Source: JAUNKE01 sp041853585 (GTDB taxonomy: Bacteria > Bacillota > Clostridia > Peptostreptococcales > Filifactoraceae). From it: 8,815 nt of DNA. The notes under the pieces are model-generated. The model saw nothing but the letters and a program-made list of their open reading frames with translations. It was not told where the DNA came from and searched no databases. Of this stretch, positions 1-5,698 are shown one piece after another. Numbering within the stretch: position 1 is the stretch's first letter; the number at the start of each line of letters is the position of its first letter. The stretch spans positions 1-8,815 of the forward strand of contig JBGZSM010000002.1 of the NCBI GenBank assembly GCA_041853585.1, written 5' to 3'. The position numbers and the translations under genes are program-made.

Positions 1-529
1 CTTTTGCAATCAGACTGATGACTTCGGATTCGGCAAAGACCGTGCACATCGAGCTGATTTGCACATTTTCGCCATCGCGCGCCATCTCACACATTTCGGG
101 GAGAGAGATTTTCATCGTCTCCGCCATAATCTGCAAAAATTTTCCGGTTCCGGCGGAGCATTTGTCATTCATCAAAAAATCGGCCACTCTGCCGTTTTGA
201 ATCGCGATGACCTTCGTATCCTGTCCGCCGATATCGATGACGGTTGCATTTTTTTCGGCAAAAATATGCGATGCACCTTTGGCATGGCAACTGATTTCGG
301 TAATCGCCTTATCCGCATAATCTACGCTGATACGACCATAGCCCGTCGCAACGATTTTGAGATTTTCGCACGAATAGCCGCTCGCTTGAATCTCTTCCAA
401 AATATCATTCGCTTTTTCGCCGCTGTCCCAAGTGGTTTGAGTTACACTTCGGTGCAAAATACTTTTGTCTTGTGACAAGAGCGCAACTTTGATGGAAGTT
501 GAGCCGATGTCGATACCTAAATAATTCAT
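1..529 (-). CDS. 2-hydroxyacyl-CoA dehydratase activator ATPase (HgdC/BadF-BcrA family), 3' end cut by window edge
   Basis: Reading the minus strand from an ATG at 529-527 gives 176 codons that run off the left edge. In order I see the ASKHA phosphate-1 motif GIDIGSTSIK (residues 5-14), ATGYGR (61-66), EISCHAKGA (78-86), the phosphate-2 motif IDIGGQDTKV (98-107), NDKCSAGTGKF (121-131) and SSMCTVFAESEVISLIA (159-175). Cys124 and Cys162 sit where each subunit of the HgdC homodimer donates two cysteines to the bridging [4Fe-4S] cluster. Known members hydrolyse ATP to push one electron into the dehydratase that converts (R)-2-hydroxyacyl-CoA to enoyl-CoA in amino-acid fermentation. Members are usually about 260 residues, so roughly a third is missing. 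Much longer activator fusions also begin this way and cannot be excluded. An AGGGAG ribosome site at 540-535 supports the start. It is cytosolic and oxygen-sensitive in known cases. Confidence 0.93.
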   Translation of the reverse strand, partial: MNYLGIDIGSTSIKVALLSQDKSILHRSVTQTTWDSGEKANDILEEIQASGYSCENLKIVATGYGRISVDYADKAITEISCHAKGASHIFAEKNATVIDIGGQDTKVIAIQNGRVADFLMNDKCSAGTGKFLQIMAETMKISLPEMCEMARDGENVQISSMCTVFAESEVISLIAK

Positions 530-548
530 ACAATCTCCCTTCCTTTTT

Positions 549-576
549 ATTATAGCAATTCGGTCTAAAAAGTTAA
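549..576 (-). promoter_or_regulatory. Candidate sigma-A promoter of the activator gene
   Basis: On the minus strand TTAACT (576-571) lies 16 bp before a perfect TATAAT (554-549). Transcription would begin near 542, leaving a leader of only about 12 nt that still contains AGGGAG. The -10 is strong; the -35 matches TTGACA at 4 of 6 positions. Confidence 0.45.
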
Positions 577-607
577 GTGTTTCGGATTATCAAATTTATT
601 AAACGAA

Positions 608-778
608 ATGATAGAAAAAGTTTATATCAGAAATTTTTACCAAGCAGGCAATTGTAAAAATATCGAACGATACATCGGCGAAAAATCTAAAATCATTCTG
701 CACAATATGAATAATGCTCGAAAAGTTTATGTGGAACAATCCAGTATTTTCTCTAAATCTATTTACAAAGCCAATTGA
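608..778 (+). CDS. Doubtful small ORF, 56 codons, unknown
   Basis: ATG at 608 to TGA at 776-778 encodes 56 residues, starting MIEKVYIRNFYQAG and ending SIFSKSIYKAN. The frame is open back to 569, giving 69 codons without a stop. The composition is protein-like: mixed charged and hydrophobic residues, one Cys, no membrane segment and no signal peptide. I do not recognise a family. Against it: there is no Shine-Dalgarno sequence upstream of 608, and its last codons overlap the -35 box of the importer promoter at 762. A competing minus-strand frame of similar length (808-599) also lacks a ribosome site. It may be a real small protein, a decayed gene fragment or chance in AT-rich DNA. Confidence 0.2.
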   Translation: MIEKVYIRNFYQAGNCKNIERYIGEKSKIILHNMNNARKVYVEQSSIFSKSIYKAN

Positions 779-790
779 AGTGGATATAAT
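762..790 (+). promoter_or_regulatory. Sigma-A promoter of the BMP importer operon
   Basis: TTTACA (762-767, 5 of 6 to consensus) is followed by an optimal 17-bp spacer and a perfect TATAAT (785-790). Transcription is expected to start near 796-797, giving a leader of about 36 nt. It is the only good promoter seen upstream of the four importer genes. Confidence 0.75.
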
Positions 791-801
791 TAAACTCAAC
801 A

Positions 802-819
802 AAATCAATCAAATCAATT
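802..819 (+). repeat. Two tandem 9-bp repeats in the importer leader
   Basis: AAATCAATC (802-810) is followed at once by AAATCAATT (811-819), 8 of 9 identical. The pair lies between the predicted transcription start and the GGAGGAG ribosome site at 821-827. It could be an operator half-site pair or simple low-complexity sequence; nothing here decides between them. Confidence 0.45.
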
Positions 820-832
820 TGGAGGAGAAAAA

Positions 833-1918
833 ATGAAGAAACTTTTAGCATTGATGCTCGTTGCCATGTTGTTGTTGACAGCTTGTGGCGGAAATAGCGG
901 CAAAGAATCAGGAGAACAGATCAAGGTGGGATTTATTTACATAGGTCACATCAACGACGGCGGGTTTACTCAGGCGCATGACAAAGGTCGACTTGAACTG
1001 GAATCCAAGCTCGGCGACAAGGTCAAAACTTTCTATCAGGAAGCGGTGCCGGAGAACAAGCAGGATGTGAAAAATTCCGCGAAGGTGATGATTGACCAGG
1101 GAGCGACGGTGATTTTTGCCAACAGCTTCGGTTATATGGATGCGATGAATGAGCTCGCATTGGAATATCCGGATTTGAAATTCCTTCATTTCTCCGGATA
1201 TATGATGAATGATACGAATTTCGGAAACTATTTCGGAGCAATGGAAGAAGCGCGCTATCTTTCCGGGATTGTCGCGGGAATGAAAACCAAGAGCAACAAA
1301 ATCGGATTTGTCGCGGCATTTCCGTTGCCGGAACTTTTTATTGCAATCAATGCCTTCACTTTGGGAGCGCAATCGGTAAATCCGGATGCGACGGTGCAGG
1401 TCGTATGGACGAATTCATGGTATGACCCGCAAAAAGAAAAAGAAGCGGCGGACGCTTTGCTTGCGGCGGGATGCGATGTACTCGCTCAGCATTGTGATAC
1501 GACGGGACCTCAGGTTGCGGCGGAAGAGAAGGGCGCTTTTGCAATCGGATACAATTCCGACAGCTACCAAGCGGCACCGAAGGCATTTATGACCGCGCCG
1601 GTTTGGAATCACGGCGTATATTATATCAAGACCGTTGAATCTATCATGAACGGCACTTGGAAACCGGAAAGCTACTACGGAACGATGGCGGATGGCTATA
1701 TCGACATCCTGCCGTTGACGGAGAATGCGCCGGAGGGAGCGCAGGCGAAAATCGATGAGGTCAAAGCGAAAATCAAGTCCGGTGAGTTCAATGTATTTAC
1801 CGGTCCGATTAAAAATCAGGCGGGCGAAATTGTTATTGCTGAAGGAGAAAAGCCGGATCGTCAAAAAATTTGGGAGACCAATTTCTTAGTGGAAGGCGTC
1901 ATCGGCAGCGTGAAGTAG
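833..1918 (+). CDS. BMP-family ABC transporter substrate-binding lipoprotein
   Basis: 361 residues. The N-terminus is a lipoprotein signal (MKK, a hydrophobic run, then LLTAC with the lipidated Cys at 18), so the mature protein should be anchored to the outer face of the membrane. The rest is a type-I periplasmic-binding fold of the BmpA/Med/PnrA family: KVGFIYIGHINDGGF (31-45), QAHDKGR (47-53), IFANSFGYMDAMNE, GIVAGMKTKSNKIGFVAAF, then VWNHGVYY (257-264) and FTGPIKNQAGEI near the C-terminus. It captures solute for the ATPase and permeases encoded next. Characterised relatives bind purine nucleosides, but this branch lacks the DxSFNQ-like start motif, so a nucleobase or other purine-like ligand is equally possible. 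The GGAGGAG site at 821-827 fixes the start. It is the first gene of the operon; the next ATG is 10 nt past the stop. Confidence 0.93.
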   Translation: MKKLLALMLVAMLLLTACGGNSGKESGEQIKVGFIYIGHINDGGFTQAHDKGRLELESKLGDKVKTFYQEAVPENKQDVKNSAKVMIDQGATVIFANSFGYMDAMNELALEYPDLKFLHFSGYMMNDTNFGNYFGAMEEARYLSGIVAGMKTKSNKIGFVAAFPLPELFIAINAFTLGAQSVNPDATVQVVWTNSWYDPQKEKEAADALLAAGCDVLAQHCDTTGPQVAAEEKGAFAIGYNSDSYQAAPKAFMTAPVWNHGVYYIKTVESIMNGTWKPESYYGTMADGYIDILPLTENAPEGAQAKIDEVKAKIKSGEFNVFTGPIKNQAGEIVIAEGEKPDRQKIWETNFLVEGVIGSVK

Positions 1919-1928
1919 TGGAGGACTT

Positions 1929-3620
1929 ATGCAAAAGGCAATTGAAATGATCAATATTTCAAAGAGCTTTGGCAGCATAAAGGCGAACGAAAATGTTAAT
2001 TTGACTATAAATAAAGGTGAGATTCATGCGCTGCTCGGAGAGAACGGCGCGGGGAAAAGCACATTGATGAATATGCTGTCGGGTATTTATTCGCCCGACA
2101 GCGGTTTTATTTTAGTCGATGGAAAAAAACAGGAATTCAAATCGCCCGGCGAGCCGATAAAGCTCGGAATCGGTATGATACATCAGCATTTCAAACTGAT
2201 TGATGTACTCAGTGCAAAAGAAAATATTATTTTGGGACAAAAGGGCAGCGCCTTCATTCGAAGCAAATCGCTCAGCAAAGAAATTCGCACGATTTCCGAC
2301 AAATATCGCTTGGACATCGATCCGAACAAAAAAGTATATAATATGTCGGTGGGCGAAAAGCAGACGCTTGAAATTATCAAGGTGCTCTATCGCGGGGCGA
2401 AGGTTTTGATTATGGACGAGCCGACGGCGGTGTTGACACCGCAGGAAATCAAGCGATTGTTTCAGATTATGCGCAATATGAAGGAGCAGGGCAATTCCAT
2501 CATTATCATCACGCACAAAATGAATGAGGTGATGGAAATCAGTGACCGCGTCACCGTGTTGCGCAAAGGGAGAACGGTGGATACGCTCGAAACTTCAAAA
2601 ACCACCGCCAAAGAATTGGTGGAGATGATGGTCGGAAAATCGGTGGAGCTGTCGATTGAAAAACCGAAATCGGAGCGCTCCGTCAAGCCGATGCTGGAGC
2701 TGGATGAAGTGACGGTGCTCGATTCCGACAAGCGCTATGCGCTCAAAGAGGTGAGCCTCAATGTCTATGGCGGAGAAATATTAGGCGTCGCCGGCTTGGC
2801 GGGCAGCGGACAGAAGGAACTTTGCGAAACCATCGCGGGCTTGCTCAAAACCAATTCGGGCAGAATTTATTTTGAAGGCGAAAATATTGTGGATAAAACC
2901 CCGCGCGAAATTATCAACCTCGGCGTGCGGATGGGATTTATCCCCGAAGATCGATTGGGCATGGGCTTGGTCGGCTCGATGGATATTGTAGACAATATTA
3001 TGCTCAAGGATTATCAAAAGAAAAAAGGACTTTTCATCAATAAAAAAGAAATGGTGCCCAAGGCGAAGGAAATTGTGGAGCGTTTGGAAATCGTGACGCC
3101 GGGAATCGATAAGCCGGTGCGAAAAATGTCGGGCGGAAATATTCAAAAGGTATTGCTCGGACGCGAAATCGACGCGAGTCCGAAGCTGCTCATCACCGCC
3201 TATCCGGTTCGTGGACTCGACATCGGGGCTTCTTACAAAATCTATGACCTGCTCAACGAGCAAAAGCAAAACGGAGTCGGCGTTTTGTTTATCGGAGAAG
3301 ATTTGGACATTTTGCTTGAAATCTGTGACCGAATCGCCGTCATTTATGACGGGATGGTGACGGGAGTCGTCGAAACCGATGACACGAGCAAGGAGGAAGT
3401 CGGCATTTTGATGGCGGGCGGCACGATGGAGGATGTCGAAAAATTTCGTTTGGAGCATCCGAAAAAAACTTTCGCTACAAAAGACAATATAAAGGAAGAA
3501 ATTCCTGCAGAAAATTCCACACAAGACTATATAAAGGAAGAAACACAAAAACCGAAGGGCAAAAAAGAGATGCCGAAGAAAAAAATATCCGAGCAAAAGA
3601 AAGGAGAGCGCAATGATTAA
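1929..3620 (+). CDS. BMP-type importer ATP-binding protein, two ABC domains (NupO/YufO-like)
   Basis: 563 residues with two ABC domains. Domain 1 is complete: Walker A GENGAGKST (37-45), signature MSVGEKQ (139-145), Walker B LIMDEPT with D163-E164, and switch His196. Domain 2 starts near 258 and has a degenerate P-loop GLAGSGQKEL (289-298), a good signature MSGGN (400-404) and a degraded Walker B, ITAYPVRGLD, with Ala-Tyr at 424-425 in place of Asp-Glu. In this sugar/nucleoside family, one functional ATP site built from domain 1 and the domain 2 signature is usual. It powers uptake through the two permeases encoded downstream. Relatives are about 510 residues; here about 50 extra, highly charged Lys/Glu residues follow (about 515-563), with a duplicated DxIKEE segment. 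GGAGG at 1920-1924 supports the start. The stop lies 8 nt inside the next gene, suggesting translational coupling. Confidence 0.94.
   Translation: MQKAIEMINISKSFGSIKANENVNLTINKGEIHALLGENGAGKSTLMNMLSGIYSPDSGFILVDGKKQEFKSPGEPIKLGIGMIHQHFKLIDVLSAKENIILGQKGSAFIRSKSLSKEIRTISDKYRLDIDPNKKVYNMSVGEKQTLEIIKVLYRGAKVLIMDEPTAVLTPQEIKRLFQIMRNMKEQGNSIIIITHKMNEVMEISDRVTVLRKGRTVDTLETSKTTAKELVEMMVGKSVELSIEKPKSERSVKPMLELDEVTVLDSDKRYALKEVSLNVYGGEILGVAGLAGSGQKELCETIAGLLKTNSGRIYFEGENIVDKTPREIINLGVRMGFIPEDRLGMGLVGSMDIVDNIMLKDYQKKKGLFINKKEMVPKAKEIVERLEIVTPGIDKPVRKMSGGNIQKVLLGREIDASPKLLITAYPVRGLDIGASYKIYDLLNEQKQNGVGVLFIGEDLDILLEICDRIAVIYDGMVTGVVETDDTSKEEVGILMAGGTMEDVEKFRLEHPKKTFATKDNIKEEIPAENSTQDYIKEETQKPKGKKEMPKKKISEQKKGERND
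3487..3543 (+). repeat. 15-bp direct repeat inside the ATPase tail
   Basis: ATATAAAGGAAGAAA occurs exactly at 3487-3501 and 3529-3543, 42 bp apart; extending 6 bp upstream adds only one mismatch. The period is 14 codons, so the reading frame is kept and the protein shows DNIKEE (519-524) and DYIKEE (533-538). This fits an in-frame tandem duplication that lengthened the C-terminal tail. Confidence 0.8.
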
Positions 3621-4665
3621 GCTTGTCAAAAGAGAAGATGTCGATACGAAATTTGTGCTCATCGTTCGAGCGATTGCGATCGTCGGCGCGATGGTTTTTG
3701 CCGGAATATTTATAGCGCTGATAGGATATAATCCGCTGCAAGTGTTCAGCGAAATGTTTTTCGGTGCCATCGGAACGCCGATGCGATTGCAGGAGACCGT
3801 CAACAAGGCGGTGCCGCTCATCATTGCATCGCTGGGTATCTTGGTGGCTTTCAAAATGAAATTCTGGAATATCGGCGGCGAGGGACAAATCATGATGGGC
3901 GCGCTCGGTGCGGGCTTCGTTGCGCTCAACTATGCGGACAATCTGCCGAGACCGATTTTGCTGTTGACAATGACGGCGGTTGCCGTTTTGCTCGGCGGTA
4001 TTTGGGCGCTCATTCCCGCGGTGTTCAAAGTGAAACTGGGAACGAATGAGACGATTTTCACCTTGATGCTCAACTATGTCGCTATCAAAATCGTGCAGTT
4101 TTTACAATTCGGACCTTGGAAGGATCCGCAAGCGACGGGTTTTCCGAAAATCCCGAACTTCGACACGAGCGCGGTATTGCCCAATCTGTTCGGCATGCAT
4201 ATCGGTTGGCTGATTGCGTTGCTGTTGACGGTACTGATGTATATCTTTATTCGCTACACCAAAAAAGGATATGAAATCGAAGTGGTCGGCGAAAGCATCA
4301 ATACTGCGAAGTATGCGGGTATGAATGTGAACGGCATCATTCTTTTTGCGATTACGCTTTCGGGCGGACTCTGTGGACTCGTCGGAATGATACAGGCCTC
4401 GGCGATGGAAAAAACGCTCAGCTATACTTTGTCGGCGGGTTACGGTTACACCGCCATCATTACGACTTGGTTATCGGGACTTAAAGCGCAATATATTCTT
4501 TTCACTTCGATTGCCTTTGCCATCTTGATACAGGGCGGCAATTTCGTCCAAGTGTCGATGCAAATTCCGTCTGCAGTTTCGGGAATGATTCAGGGAATGA
4601 TTTTGTTCTTTGTGCTCGGCTCTGAGTTCTTTATCAAATATAAATTGGTGGGGAGGGCGAAATAA
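3613..4665 (+). CDS. BMP-type importer permease 1 (NupP/YufP-like, BPD_transp_2)
   Basis: 350 residues, mostly hydrophobic, with about eight to ten likely membrane helices after a short charged cytoplasmic start (MIKLVKREDVDTK). Family marks are FWNIGGEGQIMMGA, with the N-x-G-x-E-G-Q core at 86-92, the TNETIFTLMLNYVA segment, and a cytoplasmic loop VVGESINTAKYAGMNVNG followed by a glycine-rich helix; this loop is expected to contact the ATPase. It should form half of the membrane channel, paired with the next gene product. ATG 3613 overlaps the ATPase stop by 8 nt, and AAGGAG at 3601-3606 lies within the ATPase coding sequence. Its length suits the longer of the two permeases in this transporter class. 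The assignment to the branched-chain amino acid/ribose/nucleoside permease superfamily is firm; the substrate is inferred only from the operon. Confidence 0.93.
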   Translation: MIKLVKREDVDTKFVLIVRAIAIVGAMVFAGIFIALIGYNPLQVFSEMFFGAIGTPMRLQETVNKAVPLIIASLGILVAFKMKFWNIGGEGQIMMGALGAGFVALNYADNLPRPILLLTMTAVAVLLGGIWALIPAVFKVKLGTNETIFTLMLNYVAIKIVQFLQFGPWKDPQATGFPKIPNFDTSAVLPNLFGMHIGWLIALLLTVLMYIFIRYTKKGYEIEVVGESINTAKYAGMNVNGIILFAITLSGGLCGLVGMIQASAMEKTLSYTLSAGYGYTAIITTWLSGLKAQYILFTSIAFAILIQGGNFVQVSMQIPSAVSGMIQGMILFFVLGSEFFIKYKLVGRAK

Positions 4666-5594
4666 TGTTGATTGCAATTTTATCGGCTGCGGTCGGCGCG
4701 GCGACTCCCTTGCTTTTTGCAACGATTGGGGAAATTTACACCGAAAAATCCGGAAATCTCAATCTCGGCGTGGAAGGGATGATGATTATGGGAGCGGTCA
4801 TCGGTTTTTCGGCGGGATTTGAATCGGGGAGCGCAACTTTGGCGATGTTCGGAGCGATGATGGCCGGGGCGATTGGAGCCGCCATCTATGCAGTGCTCAC
4901 AATTACTTTACGCGCGAATCAGGTCGTTACCGGATTGGCACTCACGATTTTCGGAACGGGTTTTGCGAGCTTTGTCGGCAAAAATCATGTCGGCATGTCC
5001 GCGCCGGAAAGCGTGCGCGAAGTTTTTCGCACGATGCACATTCCGATTTTGAGCGATTTGCCGGTTGTGGGCGATATTTTTTTCAAACAGAATATCTTTG
5101 TCTATATCGGCTACCTGCTCGTGCTCGCCACCCTTTTTTATTTCAAAAAAACTCGATGGGGACTCAATCTGCGTGCGGTCGGTGAAGGTGCGGCGGCGGC
5201 GGATGCGTCCGGTGTGAATATTGAGCTATACAAATATGTGCACACGATTTTCGGCGGCGCACTCGCAGGACTCGGCGGTGCATATCTTTCGCTGGTGAGC
5301 ATTCCCGTTTGGCAGGACAATGTGACGGGCGGTCGCGGCTGGATTGCGGTGGCACTCGTTATCTTCGCTTCGTGGAAACCGCTCAAAGCGATGCTCGGTT
5401 CCGTCCTGTTCGGCGGCTTGGATATCATAGGTTTCCGCCTTCAAGGAATGGGCATTCAAGTTTCGCAATATCTCATCGATATGTTGCCGTATCTTTGCAC
5501 GATATTCGTTATCGTCGTCAGTACGCGCAAAGACAAACCGGAGGATAGACCGCCAAAGGATTTGTCAATACCATATTTCAGAGAAGAGAGATAA
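4665..5594 (+). CDS. BMP-type importer permease 2 (NupQ/YufQ-like, BPD_transp_2)
   Basis: 309 residues, very hydrophobic, with about eight to ten predicted membrane segments. The N-terminal signature EKSGNLNLGVEGMMIMGA (core N33-L-G-V-E-G38) is the counterpart of NIGGEGQ in permease 1. RAVGEGAAAADASGVNIELYK (from about 170) is the matching cytoplasmic coupling loop, followed by a glycine-rich helix. It completes the heterodimeric channel. Start and stop of the two permeases share one base (TAATG at 4663-4667), and GGGAGG at 4651-4656 is well spaced, so translation is probably coupled to give equal amounts. The last residues (RKDKPEDRPPKDLSIPYFREER) are charged and likely cytoplasmic. It is the last gene of the operon; a hairpin follows within 10 nt. 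Confidence 0.93.
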   Translation: MLIAILSAAVGAATPLLFATIGEIYTEKSGNLNLGVEGMMIMGAVIGFSAGFESGSATLAMFGAMMAGAIGAAIYAVLTITLRANQVVTGLALTIFGTGFASFVGKNHVGMSAPESVREVFRTMHIPILSDLPVVGDIFFKQNIFVYIGYLLVLATLFYFKKTRWGLNLRAVGEGAAAADASGVNIELYKYVHTIFGGALAGLGGAYLSLVSIPVWQDNVTGGRGWIAVALVIFASWKPLKAMLGSVLFGGLDIIGFRLQGMGIQVSQYLIDMLPYLCTIFVIVVSTRKDKPEDRPPKDLSIPYFREER

Positions 5595-5600
5595 AAAATC

Positions 5601-5648
5601 AACACCCTGTGCACATTTCTTATAATTGATGCAAAAGGGTGTTTGTAT
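5601..5648 (+). terminator. Imperfect hairpin, probable terminator of the importer operon
   Basis: AACACCCT (5601-5608) pairs with AGGGTGTT (5636-5643), and an inner TGCA (5610-5613) can pair with TGCA (5630-5633) around an AT-rich loop. The following tail, TGTATTTG, is only moderately T-rich, so termination may be partial. Confidence 0.5.
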
Positions 5649-5662
5649 TTGTCCAACTCAAA

Positions 5663-5680
5663 TGTTACAATAATTATAAT
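5663..5680 (+). promoter_or_regulatory. Candidate promoter of the M1-like gene
   Basis: Two overlapping -10 candidates are visible: an extended -10 TGTTACAAT (5663-5671) and a perfect TATAAT (5675-5680). Neither has a convincing -35 (best is TTGTAT at 5643-5648, 17 bp before TACAAT, 3 of 6). The first leaves a leader of about 21 nt with the AGAGGTG ribosome site at 5688-5694 intact; the second leaves almost no leader. Confidence 0.4.
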
Positions 5681-5698
5681 GATAGAAAGAGGTGAAAT

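Larger units (their letters stand above)
530..832. other. AT-rich divergent intergenic region
   Basis: This 303-bp stretch separates the divergently transcribed activator and importer operon. The three lines I counted across 601-780 are about 25-35% GC, well below the flanking genes. It holds one promoter facing each way, the importer ribosome binding site, a short tandem repeat in the importer leader and one doubtful small ORF. I looked for a purine riboswitch (conserved junction and loop sequences) because the operon downstream is purine-like, and found none; the leader from the predicted start to the ATG is only about 36 nt. Confidence 0.7.

Noticed and set aside
59..475. 138-codon plus-strand frame at the left edge
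   Set aside because: It is antisense to the activator, whose motifs and conserved cysteines are unmistakable.
599..808. 69-codon minus-strand frame in the intergenic region
   Set aside because: It has no ribosome site, covers the importer promoter, and its Phe/Ile-rich sequence is what AT-rich DNA gives by chance. I kept only the plus-strand alternative, at low confidence.
790..832. Possible purine riboswitch ahead of the importer
   Set aside because: The leader is only about 36 nt, and none of the conserved junction or loop sequences of the purine riboswitch is present between 530 and 832.
2781..3929. 382-codon open frame on the minus strand across the ATPase/permease junction
   Set aside because: It lies wholly opposite two well-supported genes with clear family motifs, crosses their overlap, has no recognisable domain, and is explained by the codon bias of the sense genes.
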